64,000 bases of DNA from Isoetes taiwanensis (lineage: Eukaryota; Streptophyta; Lycopodiopsida; Isoetales; Isoetaceae). Shown here piece by piece: positions 32,856 to 43,542 of this stretch; the stretch's first letter is position 1, and every line of letters begins with the position of its first letter. The stretch lies in NCBI GenBank assembly GCA_021234155.1, contig JAJEKV010000005.1:16600089-16664088 (forward strand), in the 5' to 3' direction. The notes beneath the pieces were generated by a model, which worked only from the letters and a program-made list of their open reading frames with translations, was not told the origin of the DNA and did not search any database. Position numbers and translations under genes: made by a program.

Positions 32856-33484
32856 CGGCTCCAATCTCCAGTCCGGTTGAACCGCAGCCGAGCACCAGTC
32901 CGGCTGGAGCACCAGTCTTGCAACCCCTGGAGTACTTGGATCAAGTAATGATGATGGCAGCAGAGCGCAGGGCAATGATAGATCTGGGCTCTGGGGCCCT
33001 TGCAATCGCACGGAGGCTGGCCCTCTTATCTAATCACTTCGAGAATGCAGTACATGCATTGATCGAGAGTGAATCTCGATCCGTCCGCTTCGAGATTCAA
33101 AATGAGGAGCTGCGTTTCTTAGTGGTTAGCCTCTATGCACGGATGCCCCAACACGAACCACTACCACAAAGCGGTATAATGATGCAATGGAGATGGCTCA
33201 ACCAATGGAACCACTACCGCAGGCAGATACGATGCATTGGAGGTTCAACCAATGGAGCAGGAGGTGGAGGGGAGGAGGAGGTGGAGCGGGAGGTGGAGGT
33301 GGAGCAAGGGGGAGGTGGAGCTAGAGCCCGGGTATTTTTGCTTTGGGTTTTACCCGATTTCACTATGCCCAGCTATGGAAATGGGAGATCGATAGCCCAG
33401 CCTACTCAAGGGACCGGGCTTGAAACAAAAGGTCCGGGATTTTGTCTGGTTTATCCAGTTTATCCAGATTATATACAATTGTAA
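32856..33484 (+). pseudogene. 3' part of the exon cut by the LTR retrotransposon
   Basis: It continues the frame opened at 19378. First comes a Pro/Ser/Ala-rich stretch (SAPISSPVEPQPSTSPAGAP), then a helical segment LEYLDQVMMMAAERRAMIDL, ALAIARRLALLSNHFENAVH and IQNEELRFLVVSLYARMP. A Gly/Glu/Val low-complexity part (33242-33325) and a stop at 33482-33484 end it. An AATGAATAC-type signal follows at about 33495. The helical part looks coiled-coil-like, but I know no family. As a host exon it encodes about 238 residues together with the 5' part. Confidence 0.6.
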
Positions 33485-34217
33485 ACTTTTTCCAATGAAT
33501 ACAACAAATTTTGTCTACTTCTATATTTCTACAATGTAATACATGTTACATACCTTTTTTAAGCGGTTTCTTGGCCATGCAACAAATGTTCCAACACTTT
33601 CTCCAACCGTATCCCCACCGGGGTGTCTGTGAGGTAAAGCTTCATCCATAGCGCAGCAGTTAATCACTGTAACTCGGACATACTTATCCCCGAGCGGAAT
33701 TCCATGACAGTTTACAGTCGGATCGATGGAGTCGATCTTGCATAATCCTACTTTCCTTTTCTGATTTGTAGTTAACATGAAACATTCATCTTCGACACTG
33801 CAGAAAATTGCTATTCAGACACCTACTATTGGAAATTAATGTTCAAGCTATTGGAATGAGATGAGTACCAGAATTCTGTAGCCATTCTTGAGAAGCTGAT
33901 TTGAGTTCTCGAAATCACAGGCGCTATGGAAACTCTGGCGGTCGGGAAAATTCGAATTAGAAGAAAGATTAGGTTAACTACGTTTAGGCGGGATAAATTT
34001 GGCGGGATACTTTTTGGGTAGATTGGTTTTTAAAAACTTAATGAAAGAAGTCGTCATTATTATTTGTATGTGTCAAGAATATTTCGAAACTGCATTTTGT
34101 GTTTTCTTGAAATTCAAATTTCTCTATTTCTCGTACAGGTAGAAAAAGCTATTTCTTCGAGCAGCTCGAGCGCGTATCCAAGCGACATTCCGACTCTGTT
34201 ACTAGGCGACTCTGGAG
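33485..34217. other. intergenic spacer and possible promoter of the next gene
   Basis: Nothing coding is convincing. Sequence just before 34218 (AGCAGCTCGAGCGCGTATCC ... GGAG) looks like a GC-richer transcribed leader, and CTCGTACAG at 34131-34139 could be a leader-intron acceptor. Confidence 0.3.
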
Positions 34218-34340
34218 ATGTCTTCTAAAACGAATCGAGGTCGAGGCGCGGGGGGGCGGGGAAGCGGTGGAAGAGGAATCTCTAAACCCGGCTCTTCTCA
34301 AGTTTCGAGGACGTTGATCGAATACACGAATACCACGTAA
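34218..34340 (+). CDS. short Arg/Gly-rich ORF, possible first exon
   Basis: MSSKTNRGRGAGGRGSGGRG is followed by ISKPGSSQVSRTLIEYTNTT and a TAA at 34338-34340. A donor-like AC|GTAACC overlaps the stop, so it may be the first exon of the 37-41 kb gene; the phase of the first readable exon there does not settle it. RGG tracts bind RNA or nucleic acids in many proteins. Compare the ARGRG exon at 16448. Confidence 0.4.
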   Translation: MSSKTNRGRGAGGRGSGGRGISKPGSSQVSRTLIEYTNTT

Positions 34341-34552
34341 CCCTATTCAAGGTATTTAATTTGCCACAGAATACACACTGTGTGGAGAGTATTATGCTTG
34401 CATGAATTTGAGATATTTCCTTGCCTTCAGTTAATATGCTTTGCATGAGTTTGAGTTATTATGCTTTGCATGAATTTTAAGTATTACCATAAGTTAATGC
34501 TCTGATTGTCCGTTTTGTAGAACATAATTTTGCTCTGTTTTATATATAGAAT

Positions 34553-34867
34553 ATCCCCCTTAAACCCCCTTTGATTTGGGTGCATATTCACACGGGGGGT
34601 TACTCCGGGCAATGAGAGCTGTTGGATAGGCATATTCATCCCTTATTCCTTAATCTACACCATACGTAAAGTTCCTCGTTTGTGGGGTATGCAAGTACAA
34701 AATTTGCTATACTGTATAACAAGATTTGCAAAATACTATAAGATTTCAAGCAAAATACTATATGGTGTTGATTTTGTACGTGCAAAATATAATTATAAGG
34801 GCTCTCGGCCCCCTCACGTCACCCCCGTGTGAATATGCACCCAAACCAAAGGGGGTTTAAGGGGGAT
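34553..34867. mobile_element. MITE with about 45-bp terminal inverted repeats (family R1 core)
   Basis: The left end TATCCCCCTTAAACCCCCTT, then TTGGGTGCATATTCACACGG, is mirrored by the right end GTGTGAATATGCACCCAAAC, then AAAGGGGGTTTAAGGGGGAT. The interior is AT-rich and non-coding. Related, truncated copies are at about 12140-12410 and 47600-47770. The flank up to 34975 (TGTGTTGGACCCAATAGTTG ... GGGCCCTTCGGGCCC) is shared by all three, so the repeat family extends beyond the inverted repeats on one side. Confidence 0.75.
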
Positions 34868-34975
34868 TTTAATTTAAATGTGTTGGACCCAATAGTTGTG
34901 TTAATTAATGTTAATGGTAGTTATGTGTTGGTTGTTATCTTAAAAAAAATTTTGGGCCCTTCGGGCCCTAACAAA

Positions 34976-36730
34976 AACAAACATTTATCTATGGCACTTA
35001 GTTACAGATTGACCAAATTGTTAAAGAATACAACTTTGCATACATAGAACACAAGTATTTAGAAAACACCATTGTTATTCCCGTCCTTGTCAACTTCAAA
35101 TTTAAGAATGTGATTTAATATTCTATCTAGTTTACACCCCTAACTCCAAAACTATAGCGTTGTACAATGTTCACAATAAAGGATGCCATTCCCAAGGTAA
35201 ACAAACCACTGCTGGAAGCATTACAATCCATAATATACAGCATTACAATCCATAATTTATTCTTCATATATATGTTATCAAACATTGCAGGCATGGGCAT
35301 CCTGCAGAGCGCCAAATTTACCATATATCTGAGCAAGCTAGTTTCCTAAGAACCTATCTCAGCCTAATCATTGTTATAAACTTTGATCACGAATAGTAAA
35401 AAAAGTAGGCTGAGGCTCCTTGCAATCTTCCACAACCAGCATCGAAACCACCAGTAGTAACATACCTCATGTTTGTGATGTCTTTGGCAGTAGTTAGTTG
35501 TCATAGTTCCCGATTTTGATTCAATCTCTGGTTTGTAATCAGCTGCCTTAGCTTTAAAAATATACCTTGGGATAAACTTGTCATTTTTCATGTTGTTAAC
35601 CTGTGGGGAAAAGGCATCAGCATTGTTAATCCAGAATATGTTGAAAATGAGCATTGATCTTGCCAGCCATATTGCAGGCTTGAAGAACATTTTTGCAACA
35701 TGCGTTAAGCTCTACACAGTCTTTCAGAATGCCAATAATACGTATCTTAAAGAAGAAATCTATGTCATGAAGCTGGCTGACAAGCTGGAGAGGAATGGGT
35801 GTATAGTGGATGATAAAGATGCCATTTGTTTTCTGCCCTACCTTTGAGTCCGCTATCACTGCAAGCCACCTATCAAATTGGATTTTTGTTCCAGGGACTC
35901 CAAGCCACAACAACAAATATCCCAGTTGTCTTCTATAGCAATGTTCCTGCTCCGAAGAGAGATCCTAGACTTTGCCCTAGGTATGTGACTTTCCCTGCAT
36001 CTGTGAGGCTGAACTGCACACAGCGTCAAAGTCTGCTTGAGTGGAGTTATATCAAAGTTAGTGGAGTTAATAGCTAGATTGAACCCTGCTCATCATATCA
36101 AGCCATTTCATTCTCACACTCTCTGAAATAGCTCCTCATGCTTCTCAATCATAAAATTGTATAGTAATCTATTCTTACCTGGAACCTGCAAAGAAACCGT
36201 CAAGTATTTCTGTTGAAAAGATGCTTACAAATTTTTGTAAAATCCTTCGCTGCAAGCACGCTCCAATAGTAGGTATCAAGAGTGGCAGCCGCTACTTCGC
36301 CCAAAAACATCAACACCAGTAAGTAAACTGAAAAAAAATCAAAGAAACTGACAAGTATTTTCGCAGCCTACACAGTATTTTCGAGTCACAGTTGTCGTGT
36401 GATTATTTGCTCTGCTCTAAACACAGTTGCTACCTTCGACCAGTCGAATCACTGGACTTGCCTCTTCCAGCTGAACGGTTCTGCTAAAATGCCGAAAGAG
36501 GGCAAAGCTTTTTTCATTTCGTAGCCTGCTTGCTTGATTCTTTGCTCTTACCGGAATGGTATATCGAAGAAAGGCAGCGGATTTTCCATTTGCTTTTCAG
36601 TCGTGATCCTTCTGTTAGACCGTATTTGCAAAGCCACAGAAGGCGCCATAGCCAGAATGCATCACTGAACTCCAAGGCTACATAGCTAGAATGCCCTAAA
36701 ATGCTATCCACGAGGCTTGCATGTTCAGCC
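34976..36730. other. non-coding, nothing recognised
   Basis: AT-rich, with short open frames on both strands (for example 35578-35847) that show no family. It may be intron sequence if the ORF at 34218 belongs to the gene at 37184 onward. Confidence 0.3.
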
Positions 36731-36734
36731 CCTA

Positions 36735-36945
36735 AAATAAAAAGAGGGCTTTTGTTGTGAGCCCTTGGATGTTGGACCATTGAAAAAAAAAAAGCTAAAT
36801 TAACGACTAAGAAATGGTGCACTCTAGATGTACGCATTAGTACATCCATTCGAATACGCCATGAAATCTTAGGAAAACCTTTGTGAAAAACGTACAAAAA
36901 CACAAAGAAAACCCCCTGTTATTATGCTACATATTTAGCGGTGTT
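36735..36945 (-). repeat. inverted copy of the 11.0-11.25 kb repeat
   Basis: The reverse complement matches 11048-11250, including one 57-bp unit and the GCATAATAACAGGGGG end. Confidence 0.75.
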
Positions 36946-37086
36946 AGACAGTTGGAGATAGCAATGTTCAATGAGGTTAAATAGTGTGAAATATGGATTC
37001 ATGAAGGGTATGTAGCTTAAAATGTGGATGCAAAATAATTTAGTTTCAAATTCACGCATAGCATGGTCAATAATAGGAGCTACCAA

Positions 37087-37137
37087 CACGCCAAGCGTGA
37101 TTTGTACTAATTTAGGTTTAAATGCACGCCAAGCGTG
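37087..37137. repeat. two CACGCCAAGCGTG palindrome-like motifs at an intron end
   Basis: Motifs at 37087-37099 and 37125-37137, followed by TTCTTTTGCAG (acceptor at 37182-37183). Confidence 0.8.
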
Positions 37138-37183
37138 ATCTCTTGTTCTGAAAAGTACTCTAAAAAGTGCCCTTCTTTTGCAG

Positions 37184-38313
37184 TGCCCAAGAGGAAGAAA
37201 ACCCCTAATAATTCGGGTTCTAATCCTGCCAAAAAAGCAAGGGCAGACGACCCAGATGCAGTACCATATGATCTCACCTTAGATGATGAAGGGCCGATTC
37301 TTATAGCAACCACTGACCCTGCCTGCCCTAAAGAGGAAATGGACGAGGGTGCCGAGTGGTACGTTGACCTTGCCAAGACAAATGGCAAGCTTGACTTAAC
37401 TCTCTTCTCGAAAGGAAGCAGACAAGATGGCCAAACAAGGGATCCTAATCTCTTGTGAGGAAGAGGATGACACCAACTGCAAATTGCTCTTGGAGATTAC
37501 ACAGAAGCAGAAGAAAGATCTGCTCAAACTTACTCACTGTCGAGCTACTGCATACAAGGATACGTTCATGAGGACAAATGTGAACGGTGAGTCATGTTTT
37601 AAGTATGGTTGGCCAACCAATGTAGCAGTTACGCCAATATCTATTTGCCAAGGGGTTACAAATACCGTATGTAGAGGCATGTTCACTAAACCCCACACCA
37701 AGTCACTATTTGCGCCAAGCTAGGGAATTAGCCGACTTGAAAGCTTCTAACAGGGGTCCTAGATCTAGGGAAGGATGTTCAACCCGCGCAGCTTGTCGAA
37801 GGCATGGAGGCTTCGCTTTTGAGAATGAACAGACGCCAGTGGCGCAAACTAGAGGCCATGAACAAGTTTGAATAAATACTCTGACCATTATCCATTGGGT
37901 CTTAAGGAAACTTTTGCGATCCATGTGAAGTCCCTCATCCGTTCACCAAGCTCCATTTATGTTAGCAGAAGATATGATCCAGCACATGCCATGGAGAGAT
38001 TGTTCAGAGCATGATTAGTAATCCAGGTCAAATGCCTATGCCAGCGGATGATCTCGAACAAGCCTGCTGTGTGGACGAACGTCCAGGAGCTATTAACAAG
38101 TGATGATATTAAATATGTCATCATCTACCGGCAGCATCTAGTTGAGGCACAAAAGGCCATCATCAGGCAGGCAGAACAAACAGGCCAAAAAGTGTTCTAC
38201 AATCACTATGCGTATAGGAGGTGTCGTATCTTGGACGCCAATACTTCACCTGCAGATTTGGCTGAGATTAGTGCAACTTTGAATGAAATGGGGAAGACAT
38301 TTCTATACAAAAG
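37184..38313 (+). pseudogene. unknown gene, first readable exons (same gene as the FCP1-like end)
   Basis: After the acceptor at 37182-37183 the frame reads VPKRKKTPNNSGSNPAKKA, with a KKAR cluster resembling a nuclear signal, then an acidic part (DDPDAVPYDLTLDDEGP). It shifts frame near 37430 into EEEDDTNCKLLLEITQKQKK and GESCFKYGWPTNVAVTPI. It shifts again near 37720 and breaks around 37870-38040. It then reads cleanly from 38048 (KPAVWTNVQELLTSDDIKYV, QAEQTGQKVFYNHYAYRRC, EISATLNEMGKTFLYK) to a donor AAG|GTAACT at 38313. No family recognised for this part. At least three frame changes are present. Confidence 0.5.
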
Positions 38314-38812
38314 GTAACTAACTACATTAGGATGTTAGCATTTTAATATTCACGCCAGTCGTGCTTTCAATTCAATTGAATTCACGCGCGGCCTGGTTTC
38401 ATAAATTGAATTCACGCCAGGCGTGTTTTCAAATCAAACCAATTCACGCCAGCGCCAGGTTTTTTTCAAATCAATCAATTGAATTCACGCCAGCGTTTTC
38501 AAAACCAATCAACCTAGTTTGTTTTTCAAATCAATTCAATTCATGCCACCGCGTGAATTCATTGATTCAAATCAAACCAATTCACGCCAGTGTTTTCAAA
38601 TCAATTGAATTCATGCCACCGGGCGTGGAATTGATTGATTTGAAAACACCGGGCGGAATTTGGTTTGATTTGAAAGCACGCCTGGCATGAATTGCATTAG
38701 TAACTTTATTCATTTCACGCCAGGCGTGATTTTTCTCTTGATCAATTCTATTCAAATCGCGCCCGGCGTGTTTCTATTCTATGATACTGATTCAATGTCT
38801 GTACTATTGCAG
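38314..38812 (+). repeat. intron packed with CACGCCAGGCGTG-like palindromes
   Basis: A GT-AG intron: donor GTAACT and acceptor TTGCAG at 38807-38812. The flanking exons join in frame (TTC CTA TAC AAA AG|T CCA TAC GTG). Between 38350 and 38775 about 12 copies or fragments of TTCACGCCAGGCGTG occur, spaced by AT-rich AATTGAATT / TTTCAAATCAA text. Clean copies are near 38402-38416 and 38717-38730. Most others deviate exactly at the central CCAGG. Confidence 0.8.
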
Positions 38813-40670
38813 TCCATACGTGGAACAACTGCGCCACGCCCGTCAACAGTGGGTGGAATATGGCTGCCCATTGCCCACCAGACAGGGCGGGTCAAAGTCT
38901 GAGGCATTCAAGCCGCTTTGGAGCCGGACTGACATCGCAGCATAATTATACAGGAGAAGAAGAAGACTGCAAGAAAATCAAAGAAAAAAGGTGGTGATGA
39001 CATTGCAGATCCTTCTGAAAGCTCATCTAGCAGGTCAGGACCAACAGACTCGTATAAGATTGTGTTTTGTAAGGAGGCAGTATGGCTCAAGTGGAATGAA
39101 TTCGGGGCGCTTTATGCACAAGGGAAGCTGCCAGATACTATGGGTAGGGTGCCTCCTGTTGATGTAAGCATCTTTGACTTGAATGTGACAGAGATGAGAA
39201 AGACTCAGGGGCTAGACGATCTCGAGACCATTTGGGTTTTAGACCAGTGCTTAAAGAAGGAAGTCTTATACAAGAAGAGTGCTTTCACTAAGGATAGGAT
39301 GTCCTTCGTTGAGTGATGCAGCCATGTGAAGGATGTAATGTACAATGAAGTCACCAGTAGGGAGCCGAAGTTACAAAGGCTATCGGGGGGATGTGGCATT
39401 ATCCGAAATTGGATTGCCGGACAAATACAAGGTCAAGAATGATGACATCAAGAAGTTTGTATTCGGTCAAAGGACTTCCTAAAGAATTGGAAGGCTAAAA
39501 ATACAAAACATAAGGAGACTCTACCCCTAAGGTAATTGGCCGAGTTGAGAAGAAAAGTGGCACTTGTGAAGAAGATTACCGGAGAAGAAGACACCATCCC
39601 AAAGATTCGGTCTCCATTGGGTACAAAGGTCTCTTGCCGAATCAACTTCCGGCCTTAAAAATATATATCACTTTTGTGTTGGACAGCCAGGGGTGGGAGA
39701 GGAGATATGGGCATGAACTAGAAGGACTACAAAAGCAGCTTCTTTACCACCAGATAGGATTGACAACCGAGAGGTCCTTCACTATTGTCATCGTTTGTCC
39801 TTCGTGAGTCACATCCGCATGCACTATCCACCGCTCATGATCCGAGTGCCTCAAAGTTATTAGGGAGGGATGTTTAATATATGATGTTAAGGATAATGAG
39901 CCGAACGTAACTAAGATGGCACATGTGATCTTTATTATGATATCCATGCCGCCGACGAGGAATATGATATTGCTAAGGCCAAGGGTGACAATAGCAAAGT
40001 GCATGGGAATGTTTTCTTCTAGATGATCCGGACTTAAGAACTATATTCTTTCATACGGATCGGGATCGGTCGTAATCAGGATGAGTCAGAAGAGGATGAG
40101 GATCGGGACTCCCTCCTAAGTGGGGAAATCAAGTACGAGCTACAAACTAAGGAGAAGGGCCCCTTAAATAAAAATGGATTTCCCCCGTCTATGGCTGCTT
40201 ACCTCGTCGAGGCATTTGCTTCAATTGATACAACCTGCTTGGAGCTTCATGTTGGAGGTTATATTGCCCGAGAGGCCCTTATGAGTGCAAGAAGATGTCC
40301 CTGCTTTGTGAATGATGAGCAGGCCAAAGACTTTCTTGAACGATTCCTCATGCATGTGCTTGCCAAGTCTCCTAAAGGCCCTTATGGCAACCTGAAATCA
40401 TCAGCAATCAAAAGTCTCATAGACTTGTCCAATTCGAAAGTGGACGTTGCTTCTGGTGAGGGAACTAGTAATCTGCAGCTTGATAAGGAAAGCAATAATG
40501 AACAAATAGCTGCTAAACTAGCTGCTCAAAGTACTGTGATGGCGGCAAACTTAGGGAATATCCTTGCCCACATTGCGGGTGATGCAAGCAACAATAGAGT
40601 AGATTCACAGGTTAACAATGAACTAATTGACAGGGAAACCGAAAATGAAGGCAACGGCTATATGCTCTAG
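38813..40670 (+). pseudogene. unknown gene, middle part
   Basis: It continues with SPYVEQLRHARQQWVEYG and becomes readable again at 39062 (FCKEAVWLKWNEFGALYAQG, DLETIWVLDQCLKKEVLYKK). A poorly readable zone follows (39317-40180) with debris such as LRRKVALVKKITGEED near 39550. A clean block runs 40191-40670: MAAYLVEAFASIDTTCLELH, VGGYIAREALMSARRCPCF, QAKDFLERFLMHVLAKS and a C-terminal NEQIAAKLAAQSTVMAANLG. No known family. Dense frame breaks mean this is either decayed or poorly sequenced. Confidence 0.4.
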
Positions 40671-40849
40671 TGATTCACGTGTTTGCCAAATCAATAGTAA
40701 AATAATGTCGGTTTGTGAAGGACGCAAATGAACTAATAGAAAATAACAATTCTAACAAATCGTAAGAAGACGAAGATTAAGGGTGGCGAAGGGGAGAATG
40801 ACGCCGATGACGGCAAAATAAACCGAAGATGATAGGTATGGCCTTGCCC

Positions 40850-41000
40850 ACGAAATCGCCACCACGCGTGATTTTAATTTGTATTACCTTTGAATTAAAT
40901 CGCGCCAAACGTGCTTTGATTATTTTTCGTTGTCAAAACTAAATCACGCCGAAGCGATTTGGTTATGACTATTTCAAATCACGCTTGGCGCTTTGTATTG
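40850..41000 (+). repeat. third cluster of CACGCC palindrome relatives
   Basis: CCACGCGTG, CGCGCCAAACGTG, CACGCCGAAGCG and CACGCTTGGCG occur within 150 bp in the apparent intron before the FCP1-like exon. Confidence 0.7.
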
Positions 41001-41070
41001 TTTGTGTTATCGTATCTTGGTCGACCGGATACATGTTTGATGTTTCAAACTTCCATTATGCGTTTCTAAG

Positions 41071-41686
41071 AAGGTTGTGGTGTTCGACCTAAACGGAGTC
41101 CTTTGCAAGACTTTTCCTAAAAATAAAGTGGCTAGAGAACAAGTTTCATCGACACCAAGAGAATCAAACACCAAGTGGATCTATCCGCCACGCACTTGAA
41201 GGAGATGCTAGATGAGGCATTCAGTTATTTCGAGTTGGTATTTGGTCATCCATGGAACTAAGGAACATCAAGGATACTTTGGAGGCACCGGGGAAATGCG
41301 TAGACATTGGTTGACCTTTTGGGATCGTAAACAAATGTGTGAAGTTCACTATTCCCAAGGATCCAACAGGCAAGCCTATCTTCATCAAACACTTGAGTAA
41401 CATGATGGACGAACTTGGTATCGAGAATAAGGATGATATAATCATAGTGGATGATGATGCTCTCAAATGCTTCTACAATCAAACACAGGCCCTGAATCCA
41501 CCATCTTACGATCCAAAAAACTTTGCGACAGATGATTTTCTGGTGACGTTTGTGTCTATTATGCATAATTTGGCTATGGGGATGACGGTGGGTGAAGTGT
41601 TAGATTCGTACCCAGAACTGGATAGAACGGCTGACATGGAACCACACCTTGTTAAATACGTGGAAAAACATGGATTGACCCCTTAA
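41071..41686 (+). pseudogene. FCP1/HAD phosphatase-like domain, frame-broken
   Basis: HAD phosphatases of the FCP1 group dephosphorylate proteins through an aspartyl intermediate. Visible motifs: KKVVVFDLNGVLCKTF (motif I, with Asn at the second Asp position, as in plant DLNG variants), VWSSMELRNIKDTLEAPGK (motif II), a TGA in ...CVDIG-stop-PFGIVNK, KDPTGKPIFIKHLS (motif III lysine region), DDIIIVDDDALKCF (motif IV acidic pair) and a C-terminal DDFLVTFVSIMHNLAMGM. Frame changes lie near 41130-41225 and an in-frame TGA near 41310. Stop at 41684-41686. An acceptor TTTCTAAG precedes it. It appears to be the last exon of the gene beginning at or before 37184. Confidence 0.75.
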
Positions 41687-42030
41687 TGTTTTATTGGAAT
41701 ATATGATATTTTTGTATGATATTTGTGCCATGTATCGATAATTTCGAGTCTGGAATTGCCTCGCAAATAATGCAATCTGTTATTATCAAACCTAATATTA
41801 TCATCTATCGAGCAAGCAATTTTGGTCTCATCTGTGTTAGCAACTTGCTCTTCATTTTTGCATATTTCAATTCGCATGTGAAACGTCACACGTGAATCGC
41901 AACCTTATGTTATTTTTGAAGTAAAAAAAAAAAGATTAAAAAAAACAAAAACCCCCTAGAAGACAATAGCAGATTGGCGTGATTTTGGAGTTGACATAAT
42001 CCCAATTTAATTGGATGATGGTTGTTAGTT
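41687..42030. other. 3' flank of the FCP1-like gene
   Basis: AT-rich sequence with an A run near 41926; no gene seen. Confidence 0.3.
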
Positions 42031-43137
42031 AATAAATGTAGCATGGGAGGCAGTCAAATATCTTTTCTGGCCATGCCCCTCCATCCACACCCTATTGGAG
42101 ACTCCATGGTGGTGGGCACCACTGCCTTCAGACCCCTCAGCACTTCCACTGGCAGCATCGGTTCATCCCCTTACACAGAGGCGATGGATTCTGGCAGGCG
42201 TTGTCTCTATTCAAGCATGGTACAAAGCGGGTCGCCTACTATCTTGGCCTGAATTTCAGGCAAGGTTCCTACTCTCTCGTTGGGATTTGTCTCTATGGGA
42301 GAAGGTCGCAGAACATTTGCCTCTTGTAGTGCAAGTTGGTGTTGCTGAAAGAGTGCCATGGGACTGTCATGAAAAATATTCACAAAGGCAAGCACTTTGT
42401 CAGATGCCTTCTGTTAGCACCACAGCCCCTCCAGTTGCCAGATGGGTGGCATCTACGGGTTCCACATCGCACTTTGTGTCGTACATGGCGATGGCTTTGG
42501 GATAGGTTGCTCCACCCTAAAGTCTCTGTACTATGGTGGCAGGTTATCCACAGGTGCCTGCGCGTTAATGCCTTCCGACATCGCTATATATTTGCAGTAT
42601 GCTCGCTCTGCCTTTCAGCCGTTGAGACTCTTGAGCATTGTCTCTTTGATTGTCCAGAGGTTCAACCAGCGTGGTCTTGGCTACAAGGCTTGTTTAACAG
42701 TACTTTGGACTGCCGATGCATCCTCTTGGCGTCCATACTAATGCCTGGCCCTCAGCTAAACAGAGGGCATTCTATCTTGGTTCTGGTTGGCTCCTATGGT
42801 CGATATGGTAGCGTCGCAGACACCACATCTTCCAAGGCATTTATTCATCTGCACATGGTGTTATTACGGTGGCCCAGAAAAAGATGCTGATAGTCTATGA
42901 ATGCTCCTCTCTTGATTCAGAAATGATGGAACGCATCTGGATCCAGTATCTTCGAATTGATTCTTATCGTTAGTCTCCCTTTCTGGAGTAAGCACATTGT
43001 GCTCCAGGCTCGTGCTCATGTGGCATCTTCTTTGTGCTTACAGTTAGATGAGACATGTAAACTTTGTACTTTTCATCCGATTAATAAACTTTTTGGCTTT
43101 CGTCCGTAAAAAAATAAAAATAAAAAATAAGTGTAGC
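42031..43137 (+). mobile_element. L1-type LINE 3' fragment (zf-RVT), frame-broken
   Basis: Reads HPLTQRRWILAGVVSIQAWY in one frame, then in another RLLHPKVSVLWWQVIHRCLR and CSLCLSAVETLEHCLFDCPE, the zf-RVT zinc-binding region of plant LINE polyproteins. The tail is decayed and ends in an A-rich run (43108-43127). Possible target duplications are AATAAATGTAGC (42031-42042) and AATAAGTGTAGC (43126-43137), one mismatch. Closest relatives here are the copies at 12.9-14.6 and 54.1-55.7 kb. Confidence 0.8.
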
Positions 43138-43542
43138 CTTCCACAGCTTTTGAACCTTATAGCCATTTAAGGATTGAATTCCATGGATCTTATAGTTTGT
43201 GGTTGGAAAGTAGTGATGCATTTTAGCAATTGACACAGTGATTTTTGTTATGAATGTACAGATTGTCAAAGTTCAGGGAAATTGGCAAAGAAGATGTGGC
43301 CATGGTGTTGTGTTAAGATACATTGCTTTGTGGTTTTGGCAGGCACATGTAAAAGAACATGGTATGATTTAATACAGGTATGGATTGCTAGTTGAAGCTC
43401 TGCAGATTTGCATGTAGAATAATGTTGTCAAAATGGAACCACAATCTGTTGGATGTTTGATTTCTAGGTGTAGAGGTTGTGTGCATGCTTGCAGGTCTTA
43501 TGGCTCTGCCTAGTCTGGCAGGGGGTTCAAATCCCCTTAATT
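43138..43542. other. non-coding spacer between LINE and hAT-like element
   Basis: No gene or repeat recognised. Confidence 0.3.

Noticed and set aside
43121-43269. Gene in the short minus-strand frame after the LINE
   Set aside because: Low complexity from the A-rich tail; no protein features.
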